From Homarus americanus (Eukaryota > Arthropoda > Malacostraca > Decapoda > Nephropidae): DNA of 64,000 bases. Below the pieces are notes generated by a model. It searched no databases. It saw only the letters and a program-made list of their open reading frames with translations, and had not been told where the DNA came from. The translations under genes were made by a program, and so were the position numbers. The stretch spans positions 2,853,353 through 2,917,352 of the forward strand of contig NW_024737068.1 of the NCBI RefSeq assembly GCF_018991925.1, written 5' to 3'. Shown here one piece after another: positions 33,982 to 45,355 of this stretch (position 1 is its first letter; each line of letters starts with the position of its first letter).

Positions 33982-36900
33982 TAAGATTGTGTCATAGGAG
34001 GGAAAATCAGCTAAAACTAATGGCCCATCACTTTTTTGGTAGATTTTAGTGTATATAAACAGAAAATAATTTCAGTTTCAATATTTTGCAACCTTTTGCT
34101 AGGTAAATTTTAGCGTGAAATTTATCGAAAATCTAACATACAGCTGCATTAGTGCATTACAATTAAATAGTGAACATTGCTTTCTGACTTCATTCTTTAA
34201 CAACCCAACTAACAATATTTTTTTTCTGTTTCAGATTCTGATGCATTTATAAGTTGATAATATTTGCGATGGCTGCTTGTGTCAGGACGAGGAACCAAAA
34301 ATCCAGCCATCTCAGTCACTATCTTGGGTCTGGGAGAGAGCTCCTGAAGTCGGAGTTGCCTACATTGAGAGATGCTTTGAGATACGGTGTTTTAATCAGG
34401 CAAATCAGTGAACAGAACCAAAGAACTTACACAAACAAAGACATTGCCAGTGATATGACCAAAGCTGTCTTGGCACAGTACACTCTGGCTAACGCTCAGT
34501 TCAAGCCTCCAGTCATAACAAGTCAGAAGAAGATTAGTGAGAGACTACTAGCCAGTTGGGAAAAGGCAAGAGATATCTCTCTTGGGAGAGGAAAACTTGC
34601 AGTTAAGGACAGCTTTGCCAAGCAACTGGACCAGTTATTTGACATAATTATTTGCAAGTGCCCAATTGTTCTCTGTCCTGAGTTTGGATGCGATCGTGAC
34701 TGTAAATCCGAGGCCCACATCTCCTGTATTTGCAAGCGTGAACTGAAGATTCCTGTGATCGAACTGGCATTTGTCAAAGCACAGAGAGAGAAGACTGGCA
34801 GTATAGGGGCTCTCATGATTTCTAGCCAAGATATTCCGGAGTCCAAGAGACAGGAGGCTGCCACACAGAGACAGAAGAGGAGAAGAGTTGCCGAGGAAAA
34901 GAGAGACTTGAGAAGGCCCAGGTGAGGGAAAAGGCCGATGATTGGAGTCAAGCTGATTCAGAGTTTAATGACTTCCCATGGCTGATCCGGGAGTGCTGGA
35001 TTCAGGAGAATGCAGACTTTGTCCTGCAACTCAGAAAAATAATGATCCCAAACCTTTCCAGGCATAAGCAGATTCGAAATAGGAAAGATATCCCGAGCAT
35101 AGCTCTGGCCAGCATGCGACACCACACTGGTCTCAGAGAAACTGCAGAGATAGCAACAGCTGCCTGGATTGACGGTGGTTTGATAACACCTGGTGATAGA
35201 TCATAACAAAGTAAGGAGAGCTCAGGAGAAACTTGTCAGTAACCTAGAAGAGGAGTTTGATAAGGGGATAAGAGAAAATGGAATCAATTGTTTGTTCTTT
35301 GATGGGAGAAGGGATGACACCAAAGTGTTCATGAAAGTTGGAGATTCTGACAAGTTGTTCCCTGCCATGGTGAAGGAGGAACACTACTCCTGCTGCAGTG
35401 AACCAGGAGGGAAGTATTTGTGGCATTTCACTCCAGAGAAAGATGACATCAGGAAACCAGCTGAGAAAGTGGCAGACAACATTGTGAACTGGCTCAGAGA
35501 GAGGAACGTAGACCAGACCCTGCAGGCCATTGGAGGGGACAGCACCAACACGAACACAGGGTGGCAAGGGGGGGTCATACAGTGGATAGAGCGGAAGATT
35601 GGGAGGAAGCTGGTCGGGATTGTTTGTGACCTCCACACCAACGAGTTGCCACTCAGACATCTGATCCAGGAGCTGGATGGCAAGACTTCTTTCAAACAAC
35701 AGATGGTCTGGTCCTCTTTAGCAAGATGCTGGACTCTGCCACTGAGTTAGAAATAAATCCGAGCTTGGAAAAAATCACAGTTGGCCCCCTCCACTGCTGA
35801 GCTTGCACATACTGTCAGCTGGTCGACCTGAGTACTGACCAGTACTATGGTTACATGATTTGCAGTGCCATCAAAACTGGGGTCAGTGCTCTGATAGACT
35901 TGCTTACCTGCAGATAGGTGTCCAGTCTCACATCTCTAGGTGGCTCAAGCAACGGCTCTCAGGTTCTGCAGAATTTGGGTCGCTCATCATAAACTGAAAG
36001 GGAACCAGCTTCACAACATGAGACTTATTGTCCATTTCATCGTGAGTGTCTACTTGCCAAATTGGTTCAACACCAAGGTCAAGTCATCGTTCTCCGAAGG
36101 TCCGAGGCATGTTCTCTTCCAGCTTGAGCTCCTGAGGAGTCAGCCAAGGAAGGTTGTTCAGATTGTGGAGCAGACTGTGAGGAGATCTTCCTGGTATGCT
36201 CATCCCGAGGCAGTTCTGCAGACAATGCTCTGCAGTAAGGATGAGGAGGAGAGAAGAGTGGCAGTCAAAAAGATCTTGGATATGAGACTTATGAGAGGAT
36301 CTGGGCATGACGAATCAGTTGGTGACGATTCCTTCAGGGTCAGGAAGACTCCTGAAGTCAATCTAGGTGCCAAGACCCTCACTGATCTCATAGATCTGGA
36401 TAACATCCAGGCTGGCAGTGAGCCCCCTTTTACCTGCAGGCTCACCAATGTTCAAGTCAGAGCTTTCCTGGACAACCCCATGCATGTCCCTGCCTGGCCC
36501 TCGCACACCCAGAGTATAGAGCGTTGTGTACAGCAAGTGAGCGAGGCCAGCAGTCACGTGTACAGCCAGGAGAGGAGGGAAGGCTACATCCGAGCTCAGA
36601 TGGTCAGCAGGGAGGTGATGAGTAGAAACAGAACCATGAAAGACATGTTCTCTATGGTGTGCAGCAACACCGGGTCGTAGTAGTAAAACCGGTTTTTGTA
36701 TTTGATGATTTTGTTTTCTAAAGGAATATTAAATTTAATAAATGTGTCAAGATCATTCGTTTCACTATTCTGGATCATTTTCATCCTAATAAATAAACCT
36801 GATACATTTACTTTACTTTAAATAAGCTATTTAGTGGTGTTGGTAAAAGGGTGGGAATACTGAATTTTCATAAGATTTCAAGTTAAAATTTACCTAGCAA

Positions 36901-37025
36901 AAAATGAAAACTTTTCAAATCTGAAGATATCACATGATTCTGCACATAGAACTACATCATTAACACCATGGGCCGATTTTTCAAACTCAAAAAAAAAAAT
37001 TTCGCCTCCGTATGACACACCCTAG
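33982..37025 (+). mobile_element. 3.0-kb transposon with 8-9-bp TSD, inside a LINE
   Basis: Flanked by GTACCACAG (33973-33981 and 37026-37034; 9 bp, or 8 bp plus one chance match). Ends are inverted and similar: left TAAGATTGTGTCATAGGAGG, right (reverse complement) TAGGGTGTGTCATACGGAGG. Removing the element restores the LINE reading (...GY/HR... to VPQGSVLGPL). The single gene inside is described separately. Superfamily: TIR plus 8-9-bp duplication would allow hAT, P, MULE or Merlin, but the protein does not show the hallmarks of any that I can name. Confidence 0.85.
34254..36680 (+). pseudogene. Transposase of unnamed family (DGR/DSTNTNTG type)
   Basis: Four stretches read one protein: 34254-34925, 34922-35206, 35193-35750 and 35940-36680. 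N-terminus: LSHYLGSGRELLKSELPTL. Next comes a Cys-rich block following LDQLFDI (C-K-C-P-I, FGCDRDC, HISCICKRE), then a basic coiled region. The core has FFDGRRDDTK, then after about 80 residues IGGDSTNTNTGWQGGV with IERKIGRKL, then CDLHTNELPLRHLIQELDG. A later piece has LSTDQYYGYMICSAIKTG (about 35835-35890), and the C-terminal part has VYLPNWFNTKV and WYAHPEAVLQ. I recognise the 'D.T..NTG...G......E..L...L.W.VC..H.NELPLRHL' pattern from many uncharacterised invertebrate proteins. The spaced Asp motifs suggest an RNase H-fold (DDE/D) transposase, which is inference. Frameshifts at about 34922 and 35200 and stops at 35750-35940 inactivate it. Confidence 0.75.
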
Positions 37026-37452
37026 TACCACAGGGCAGTGTATTGGGCCCGTTGGTGTTTGTTTGTTTTATAAATGATATGCCAGAAGCTATACACTCCT
37101 CCATACAAATGTTTCAGGGCGATGCCAAGTTATTTAAGGAAATTAAGAACCAAATAGACTGAGTAGAGCTGCAGAATGATCTCTGTGAGCTTCAAGAGTG
37201 GTCGAAGAAATGGCTGCGAAGATTCAATGCCACGTAGTGGCACCAACGGCATTTTTTTTTTTTTTTTTTTTTTTAGATTTGTAGAAATATTACCCACTCG
37301 GACCTTAAACTAAGATGCTCGTTTGCCCACACCAATGGTAATGAGGTGCATCACATGTCCCAACGGGACGAAGAAAATGCATTAATAGAGACTGAATTCG
37401 TAAAAGACCTGTGTGTGTAAGTTGACAATAAACTGAAGCTCTCGGACCATTA
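37026..37452 (+). pseudogene. LINE RT fragment, part 2
   Basis: Starts VPQGSVLGPLVFVCFINDM, followed by the catalytic region where the usual A-D-D reads G-D-A (QGDAKLF, about 37122), then LCELQEWSKKW. A poly-T run (37253-37275) interrupts, and the frame resumes with RFAHTNGNEV and DNKLKLSDHY. It ends at 37452, where the second transposon is inserted. Confidence 0.85.
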
Positions 37453-39003
37453 CACTGGTCAAGAGCCAAAATGGTTCACATATGAGATCATGCTCACACA
37501 ACTAATTTCATATTGCTGAATTCGAATCTGATATTTGTTTTGTTCTATCAGACCAGGTTTTATAAAAAAATCAATAGGTACAAATATTTAATATTCCATC
37601 ACGTGTCGTTCAAAAGATGAGATTATCTCATGTGACTGTGGTTTCATGACTAATTTCATATTAATGAATATTAATTGGATGTTTCATTCTACCATCAGAC
37701 CTACTTTCTTAAAGAATAAAAAAAATAGTAAATATAATAACATTATCGCGTCATGCAAGATACAATTTTAAACCTATCACAGATAAGCTCATAAAAAATT
37801 GTACCAAAAAACATAAGTTCAAATCCTTTATAATGACAAAATATGAAGTTCTAAAAGTGCTTCTGAACTTTACTCTTTCTCTTGTACAGCTTGCTCTCTT
37901 CTCGTTGCAGTGTCCAGCAATAGTCGCCCATCATGTTAGGACTGATTGTCCCTGATATCTGCTCTCCATTATGGCGATATCTTGATGCAATCTTTCGCCG
38001 TGTTCATCACTAACGTCTCCAAGGTTAGCTGGGAAAAATTCAATATGAGAGTGGAAAAAATGCAATTTCAAGGACATCCTTGAAATGCACTCCATCTTCT
38101 AGCAGGTTAAGCTGCTTTAGTCTGGATCCCAAAACTTCAGCCATTTCTTTTGACAAGTTTAGGTCCCTGATGAGATCATGAAGCGCTTCTTGAGTAAATA
38201 GTTTAGGCCTGGTATTTTCAGAGTCATCCTGGTAGTCGTTTTCCATTGAGGTAGAGGTAGAACCGGAATCACTCAATTCTTGTTCAGTCGGTGGATTTGG
38301 GACTGGAAGTTCAGCACTGTGCGGTACTGGTCGGATTGCAGAAGCAATATTGGGGTACTGTACCTTGCCTCGTGTCTTGATTTTTATTCCCTTAATATTT
38401 GTGAGACAGAAGTAGCAGTCACTACTGTGGTCTTTAGGTTCACGCCATATCATTGGTACAGCAAACGGCATTCCTGAACTTCGTTTACCACACATCCACT
38501 CGCTCAGGTGGTTAACACAAGACTTACAGGCTACATGAGGTGCCCATTTCTTGTCTTGGTCACCCAAATGACATTTGAAGTAACTTTTGTAGTTCAGTCG
38601 AACAGCTTTTGTGATTGGTTTCTTGAGGCTACCAGGAGTGAAGGCACCACATATGTAGCAAAAACTGTCAGCACCGTTCACACACTTGCGACGTTCCATG
38701 TTTTGTTAATTTCAGAGTAATTACAAATCATGCAGGTGTAGATATGCAATATCATGAATCAGCAAACTGAAACAAACAAAAAAGCACAAATCAGGACAAA
38801 ATAATTGCATAAGTGGAGCCAATGAGCATATAAATTACTGTATGAATAGCATGGTACACTAAATATATAGATATGCTGGTTCTGGAAAACTGAGCCTGAT
38901 ACAGCTATACGAATGTCATAATTGAGTTCAGCATATACAATTACACTAGAATCAGACTGTTTTGATCCAGAACCATGAGAATTTATTTTTATGTTGACCA
39001 GTG
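37453..39003 (-). mobile_element. 1.55-kb transposon with CACTGG ends and TTA TSD
   Basis: Left end CACTGGTCAA, right end TTGACCAGTG: a 10-bp perfect terminal inverted repeat. TTA occurs on both sides (37450-37452 and 39004-39006). Removal rejoins the LINE (SDHY to VNQATKLLG). CACTA/CACTG ends with a 3-bp duplication are the signature of the CACTA/EnSpm (CMC) group, so I infer that membership. It carries one internally deleted gene on the minus strand. Confidence 0.82.
37860..38699 (-). pseudogene. Internally deleted transposon protein with N-terminal Cys/His domain
   Basis: The 219-codon frame starts MERRKCVNGADSFCYICG and continues with C-H-L-G-D-Q-D, WAPHVACKSCVNHL, WMCGKRSSGMPFAVPMIW, and DCYFCL. 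This is a Cys/His-rich metal-binding block, followed by an acidic serine-rich linker (SDSGSTSTSMEND) and DLNLSKEMAEVLGSRL. After the stop at 38040 the strand reads PANLGDVSDEHGERLHQDI and MESRYQG (about 38035-37950), which belongs to the C-terminus. The catalytic middle (several hundred residues in relatives I recall) is missing. The protein type is common and multi-copy in arthropods as 'uncharacterised'; its place between TIRs shows that it is transposon-borne. Confidence 0.8.
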
Positions 39004-39620
39004 TTATCAGAAGAAGGTGAATCAAGCAACTAAACTATTAGGTCTTATAAGGAGGTCGTTCAGATATCTAGTCGGTCCGTACCCCGTAATGATCTGCAAG
39101 AGTGAGGTGCTTCGCCACCTGGAGTACTGTCACCCCGTCTGGTCCCGGAGATGTGCTAGGGACTCGGTTGATTAAAAACGTCCAAAGGCGGCCACCAAAT
39201 TGGTGCCTGCACTTCGGCACCCCAGCTATCCTGAGAGATGAGAGCGTCTGCAACTGCCTAGCTTATACTACAAAAAAGCAAGAGGTGACCTAATTGAGGT
39301 GTATAAACATTTCAAAGGTCACTACTCAGTTGAGTATCCATAGCTGGAGCTGACAGACGCCCACCCACAAGGGGTCACAGCTCAAGTTTGAAGAAGCCGC
39401 AAGTTTAGAAAACTCTGAGGGCGAATTTTTTCGGGGTGAGAATTGCGAACTCTTGGAACAACCTGCCAGAGAGTGTTGTGACGGCACAAAGTATGAGCTG
39501 TTACAAGACCGGACTTGACCAGCACTGGAGCAGGTTCAGATACATTCAGGAGACAGCGCATGCCCAGTACTTGCCAAAAGTCCGTAACAGAGACGTGACC
39601 GACCGTCTAAATGGCTGACG
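39004..39620 (+). pseudogene. LINE fragment, part 3 (C-terminus)
   Basis: Reads VNQATKLLGLIRRSFRYL, HLEYCHPVWS, KRPKAATKLVPALRH, PSYPERCERLQLPSLYYKKA (split by frameshift), GDLIEVYKHFKGHYSVEYP, then IANSWNNLPESVVTAQSM and a stop after DVTDRLNG (39618). This is the thumb and C-terminal end of a Jockey/CR1-like LINE. The three pieces are collinear and cover the RT from region A to the end of the ORF. Confidence 0.85.
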
Positions 39621-39829
39621 TGACCGACCACGAAGTGGATAAAAGTAAACAAAAAAAAGTTATGTAGCTGTTGCTTAGAGTTCATAAATAATAAAGTTAA
39701 TTGCTTCTGTGTTGTACACGGGAGAGAACCTTCGACTCCCCACCTTCCCAGCCTCCACTATCTAACTCATACTCTGGGTTGCTGGTAGTAGAATCACTAC
39801 AGACAGCTTACATAGTAGAATACTGTTGT

Positions 39830-40440
39830 GTCCTCTTATTCTGGTGAGGCAATTATGATGAAAATACAAATACAAGTGATACTCAGTATTTTAAGCAATG
39901 GTCATGAACGTTTGAAATAAAATCATATATGTCTGGTAATAATTATCCATTATCTGATTACTATATGGCACAGACAGACCACTTCAGAATGGTATTCGGA
40001 CACTTGGGCCACGAGCTGTATGTAGGATGGATGTTTTTCGCATGGAACAAAATTTTTTGGTGTAAATTATAATCCCGTAATACCCCTGCGAACCTTCCAG
40101 TCAGGAGCCATGGCTTAAACGTCCAGGGGTCGTGGCCCATGGCCTAAATGTCCAGGGTCGTGGCCCATTGCCCAAACGTCCGGGGGTCGTGGCTCATTGC
40201 CCAAACGTCCTATATTCCGCCAGAATATAGTGAAAGTCAAGAAGTAGTATAAGATACAACAAAAATTAAAATACTAAAAATTTTTGGAAAAGGACAATTT
40301 ATTCTAACTTTTGTAAATAATATGAACGAGTACCTAAGAGTAATAACTTCCACACCCTGGTTTCTTGAAATACAGGGTATCACTTGTATTTGTATTCTCA
40401 CCTTAATTGCCTCAAGGAAATGAGAGGACATAACATTATT
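39830..40440. mobile_element. Foldback/MITE-like element with inner tandem repeat
   Basis: About 75 bp at 39830-39905 ('gttgtgtcctcttattctgg') match the reverse complement of 40370-40440 ('gttatgtcctctcatttcc'), which gives long inverted ends on a roughly 610-bp unit. A 34-bp tandem (four units containing 'gtcgtggcccattgcccaaa') lies at 40108-40210. I could not fix a target duplication. Confidence 0.65.
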
Positions 40441-40672
40441 GTACTCTGTAAATTGTCTGCAATGATTCGACTGTTACAGTAGGAGTTGGTTGGAGGAGGG
40501 AGGGTGGGTGAGTTGGTGTGAGGGTGTTGGTGTGGTTTAGGTAATTTGCTTAGGGCTAGTCAAAGTGTTGGGTTACTCATTCACCGGGATTCGCTTCATT
40601 TGGAGCGCTAATGAGCCTCAAACAGATTCAAGAATGTCGGGATCTCTGTTGATTCATTCATAGTGTTCGTGG

Positions 40673-41436
40673 TGTTATGAACCCGGAACAAGGTAATGTG
40701 CACGCTGGAAGGTAAGTGGGTTGGTCACAACTTCACTAGAGTCCAAGACTTCCTTCCCTCAGCCAGCGTGCAGCGGTAAGAGTACCTTCCACTTATATTA
40801 TTGATTTGTATGTTATGTTTTGTGATTAATTTCTGCTATGGTGATTATTAATATGTTTCTATTATGATTTAATGCTCAGTATGTCAGGTGCTGTTAGGAC
40901 TCAATGTTTGGGACTAGGTTTATTTCTTTATGATTTTGCCGGAATATTATGGCTATGTTAATACGTTGTTTAGGAGGACTCTACCCAAGGTAAGTCAGGG
41001 GCCGGGCGTGAAAGGCGTCCTCATCAGTGTTCGTCAGTCCTTGTCGTCCAGGTGGACCTGATCTATCCAGTCGTGGGGACTTGCGGAGGCCAGCAGACCA
41101 GAGTTTACCGTATCCCAGTTCAGGGGGGGACTTCAGTCTACCAACCCCATCCCTTGAGTATGCTGCTCAGGGAGCAAGAGCTTCACTTCTGTGGTCGACC
41201 TCTCGCCTCCCTATACCGCTTCTTACAACTTGTTGGCGGAGTTGTTATGTGTTCGACCTGATGCTCGGTGTCAGCGAATGTTTACATTTTCCTGGTAAGT
41301 TTGTTAAATTTATTTGTGTGTATGTGATAATATTGTAATTTAATTTATATTTAAGTAATAAATTTTCCTTTAACACCTCAGAATCGATTGGTATAGCAGT
41401 CTACCATCAAAGATCCTACAGTATATAACGTTGACA
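40673..41436 (+). mobile_element. Solo LTR (Gypsy type), TSD GTGG
   Basis: A 764-bp unit that starts TGTTATGAACC and ends AACGTTGACA, flanked by GTGG on both sides (40669-40672 and 41437-41440). AATAAA near 41358 supports plus-strand orientation. The start matches that of the Gypsy LTR on the minus strand at 14005. The short ORFs inside are not supported as genes. Confidence 0.72.
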
Positions 41437-41566
41437 GTGGGGAGTCTAGGGTTCCACTAGCAACTCTATCTAGGGCTGCCGTCATGTCCAATGCACTAGA
41501 GAAACTTTATTATTTAACACTTTTAAGCAACCGTAATATCGCTTTGCATCATAAATTGCACATTTC

Positions 41567-41568
<2 letters not shown>

Positions 41569-41605
<37 letters not shown>

Positions 41606-41607
41606 GA

Positions 41608-41690
<83 letters not shown>

Positions 41691-41704
41691 TAGTAATAAT
41701 AACA

Positions 41705-41745
<41 letters not shown>
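41569..41745. repeat. (AAT)n microsatellite
   Basis: About 59 units with a few interruptions (aacaatagt). Confidence 0.95.
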
Positions 41746-41746
<1 letters not shown>

Positions 41747-42754
41747 TCCTTTTTTACCATTTAACCTTACTATTTGACACAACTGAACAAGGTGGTTTGC
41801 TGATTCTATACCGCACAGCTGCCAACTGAACTATTTTTGTTCACATCAAGTATGTATTACAATAAATATGCAATGCCCACTTCCTCTTTGTTTTGATTGG
41901 GAATTAATCTTTTCACTACGATGTCTTCTTACCCTATTTTATTATGGCTACTGCCAGACGATTTTATTCGGCTGAGTAATTTCCATCTCCTAATCATGAG
42001 ATTAAACAAAACTTCTCTGTTTCTACAAGATATAGATTCAAAAATACCCACAATCCATTTGTTGATGAATGACCCCTTTTACAATGGAACACCTTATTTA
42101 CAACATGAATTCTCCCTCCTCTAATTCTATTGTACTTTATTATTTTCATCTGGCTAGCGCTAGACGATTACACACAGCTGTCACTCTCTCCTGATGCAAA
42201 CTACGATGGAACTATATTCAAAAAAGAAAAAAGAAGAAAAAAATTGAAGTGGATGTACATAAATTGAAGAAATCTGCAAAGGAAAAATACTTTTATGAGA
42301 TATCCTCCATATGAAACAGCATATGAAGAATTTTATTGTTCATTTTAAAAAAACTCCATGTTTGTATGGGAACATCCGCCAGCTTCTTCTCGCCTCATCG
42401 GCACTTATAATATCCTCCAAATTCGCCTAACCATCATTAAAGGTAAGCCTAGCAAACCCAAATAATTTAAGTATAGGAATCTATGGAAAACAAATTAAGC
42501 TAAAACCAACTCGTAAGAGGCCTAATTGGAGAGTGGTGATTGCTCCGCCATCTGGAGTGGTGAATGTTTTTCTTATAGGGAATAATATTGAGACAATTTT
42601 CGTAATGAGCATAATAGACAATTAATCGGCCAACAATACCAAAATAGATATTGTATAACTATGAATATTTAATAGCCTAAATTTCATATTTTAACAAGTT
42701 CCAATATGCCAAGTCACCAGCACCAGGTAGTTGCCAAGCACTAACACATCAGCT
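41746..42754. other. No gene recognised
   Basis: AT-rich. No ORF with a domain and no clear repeat. Confidence 0.5.
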
Positions 42755-43135
42755 TATGATAGCTGTTTTGGTATCACACTAATTGCTTTAATTAAGTTCT
42801 GGAACTCTTTAAGTGGCAGGGTTTGATGAAAACACTTCTTGGTGTTTTCCGTTTATTGCTGAAGCAGTTATTTACACATATATAATCTGAGACAATAAAT
42901 GATGAATTCTTTCCAGGGAAGTGTTGTCCAGTGGTGGTAGCCTCATGCCTTCTCTGGGGTGAGAGAGCAAGCTGGTTGTTTGCTAAATCAGCTGACCTGC
43001 ACTCGACCTTTGAGAGAGATGCAAGCCAAGTTATCTGTCGTGAATAACATGTTAGCTTACTTGTTAAAAACTTGGTGAATAAGTTGGTGTTATTCATTTC
43101 GGTGAATATTTATATAAAGCAAAGGTGCTGTTATA
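42755..43135 (-). mobile_element. Diverged LTR of the env-bearing family
   Basis: The reverse complement aligns with 1921-2396: 'ttattcaccaagtt', 'cagctgatttagcaaa', 'agagttccagaact' and others. Ends are eroded (TATAACAGC instead of TGTAATAGC). It is shorter by about 95 bp. Confidence 0.75.
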
Positions 43136-43345
43136 CCGCTCGGCCACCACCAACAGAGTCCTCATGGTTTAAATCCTAGGTATACCTAACCATGTTACAA
43201 TAAAGTGTGCTTTAGCTAAACTGTTGCATCTTGCACATGCGTTTTCAATGCCATTTGGAAAGTTTTCTTTGAAACTATTGTGTACCTAGAGGATATTTTC
43301 CTGTACAAAAATATCATAACAGTCATGGAAATGACAAATATAATG
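43136..43345 (-). pseudogene. Env tail and pre-LTR region of the same family
   Basis: The reverse complement matches 1730-1920: the end of the env frame (gactgttatgata / gattgttatgata), the spacer 'ctaggtacacaatagtttca' and the purine tract next to the LTR. The coding part upstream is replaced by an 18-bp minisatellite. Confidence 0.7.
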
Positions 43346-43359
43346 GCAGGTAAGATGAA

Positions 43360-44010
43360 ACTGGGTAATCATGGTAGTGGTTATTATAATCATGGTCGTG
43401 GTTGTTACAATCATAGTCGTGGTTGTTATAATCATGGTCGTGGTTATGATCATGGTCATAGTTGTTATAGTTATGGTCGTGGGTGTTATAATCATAGTCG
43501 TGGTTGTTATAATCATGGTCGTGGTTGTTATAATCATGGTCGTGGTTGTTATAATCATGGTCGTGGTTGCTACAATCATAGTCGTGGTTCTTATAATCAT
43601 GGTCGTGGTCATGATCATGGTAGTAGTTGTTATAATCATGGTCGTGGGAGTTATAATCATCGTCGTGTTTGTTATAATCATAGTCGTGGTTGTTATAATC
43701 TTTGTCGTGGTTATGATCATAGTCGTGGTTGTTATAATCATGGTCGTGGTTGTTATATTCATGGTCGTGGTTGTTATGATCATGGTCGCGGTTGTTATAA
43801 TCATAGTCGTGGTTGTTATAATCATGGTCGTGGTTGTTATAATCATGGTCGTGGTTGTTATAATCATGGTCGTGGTTGTTATATTCATGGTTGTGGTTGT
43901 TATAATCATGGTCGTGGTTGTTATAATCATGGTCGTGGTTCTTATAATCATAGTCGTGGTTCTTATAATCATGGTCGTGGTTGTTATAATCATGGTCGTG
44001 GTCGTGATAC
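43360..44010. repeat. 18-bp minisatellite, about 35 units
   Basis: Unit TTATAATCATGGTCGTGG with point variants. Because 18 is a multiple of three and the unit has no stop in several frames, frames stay open for over 200 codons on both strands (the plus strand gives Y-N-H-G-R-G-C repeats). No start context, splice signals or homology support a gene. Confidence 0.95.
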
Positions 44011-44729
44011 TTACAGTATCTAATATACTATAAGAAGGAATAGAATAAACGTTAGAATAATTAATTAAAGAAATATTCGCCATGAGGAGAGGTTAAAATC
44101 ATAAAAAAAAATTTTTTTTATGAATCACCGATGATCATTCCGAGATAAATTATATTATGAAGAGAAGTGACCATGATTCTGGTTATATATTAGTCACAAT
44201 CTGCTTAAGTCATCACCTATGTTAAGTCATCATAGTCGTCATCTACGTTAGTCAGTTTTAGACCCATCTCACATGACTGAAAGACCACCGATGTTTTTTT
44301 GTTTTTTTCCGCGCGAGGTTGTTATTTTTCAATGCGTCTTATTATTTACTCTGGTGGACGTAAGACCTCCTACCCTCACTGACGCAGCTATGGTCAATTT
44401 GATGTTATTCTTGTTTATAAATCCGTCCTGTCTATTGCCATCGCAACTATCTGTTCGACTGCATGGTGTTTGAATGTAAGCCCTTCTGTACTATTTGTGT
44501 CGTCAAATCTGTCTGTCTTATCCATTGTTGGTGTGTGTCTGCCTGTTAGTGTAATGCGAACCAGTCAGTCAGCTGTCTGTCTGTCATGTTAGTTGCCATA
44601 TAGTCTATTTGTGCATGCATGAATCTGTCTATATTCCCCCTGTATCTATTGTAGTCATCTTCTCCATGCATTCCTGTTATTATCTCTTTTCCATGTACAG
44701 TCAGCCACAGGAATAAGTATACACTGTAA
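44011..44729. other. No gene recognised
   Basis: Includes scattered CTGT-rich phrases (about 44510-44600). No supported ORF. Confidence 0.5.
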
Positions 44730-45351
44730 TGTTACGAGTTGGGGGTTTAGAAACTGGTTTAGAATATAGTTAAAAGTCTACCCAGATCCCAACAGGCAAC
44801 AACAATAAAAAAACTAAATAAACAAAGACAATCGGACTATAAAAGGGTAGACAAAGGATGCGAGTTTTTGTTGTGTATAATAAAGTACCATAAATTCCTT
44901 AACAAAATATCCAGCTTTCTATAATTTACCCTTAACCATACTTAACTTAAACATACGCAACATTGGCTTAACAGTATATACATATTTATACAACATACAA
45001 CAATCTGAAGCAAGTGGAGGTGGGAGGATATATAGGATTACAATACTCAAGTGCGGTGCTGAAGTGTCTGATGATTAGGGCTGAGTATTGAAGATGGTAG
45101 GTAGTCACTGTGCCGTAGGTCTCCAGGATAGGTAATCCAGGTGTGGTCACTTCCCAGAGTGAACTGAACTCTCCTCGATCCGGAGCTGATGAGGAAGAGT
45201 TGGAGGAGGTGACGCAACAACCAGGATATAGAGAAAGGAAACCCGGAGTGGTGACTAAGACTAGTCATACTTGGGTTTCGTCCCTAGATGGCGTTGCTCG
45301 GTAGTGCTGGGTAGTTAGATCATGACACAATAGATGGCGTGGTTCGTAATA
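44730..45351. mobile_element. Solo LTR of the Gypsy family at 13.4 kb
   Basis: Matches 13377-14005 throughout, from TGTTACGAGTTGGGG to 'ggcgtggttcgtaa'. The right terminus has decayed. Flanks GTAA (44726-44729) and GTAG (45352-45355) agree in 3 of 4 bases, a possible eroded duplication. Confidence 0.85.
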
Positions 45352-45355
45352 GTAG

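Noticed and set aside
35244..35699. Minus-strand ORF of 151 codons opposite the transposase
   Set aside because: It is the antisense shadow of the 35193-35750 frame, which carries the recognisable motifs.
40673..41436. Overlapping ORFs of 103 and 69 codons (41027-41338)
   Set aside because: They lie wholly inside a solo LTR with a target duplication.
43280..44083. Long ORFs of 247, 265 and 220 codons on both strands
   Set aside because: They are products of an 18-bp repeat free of stops in several frames.
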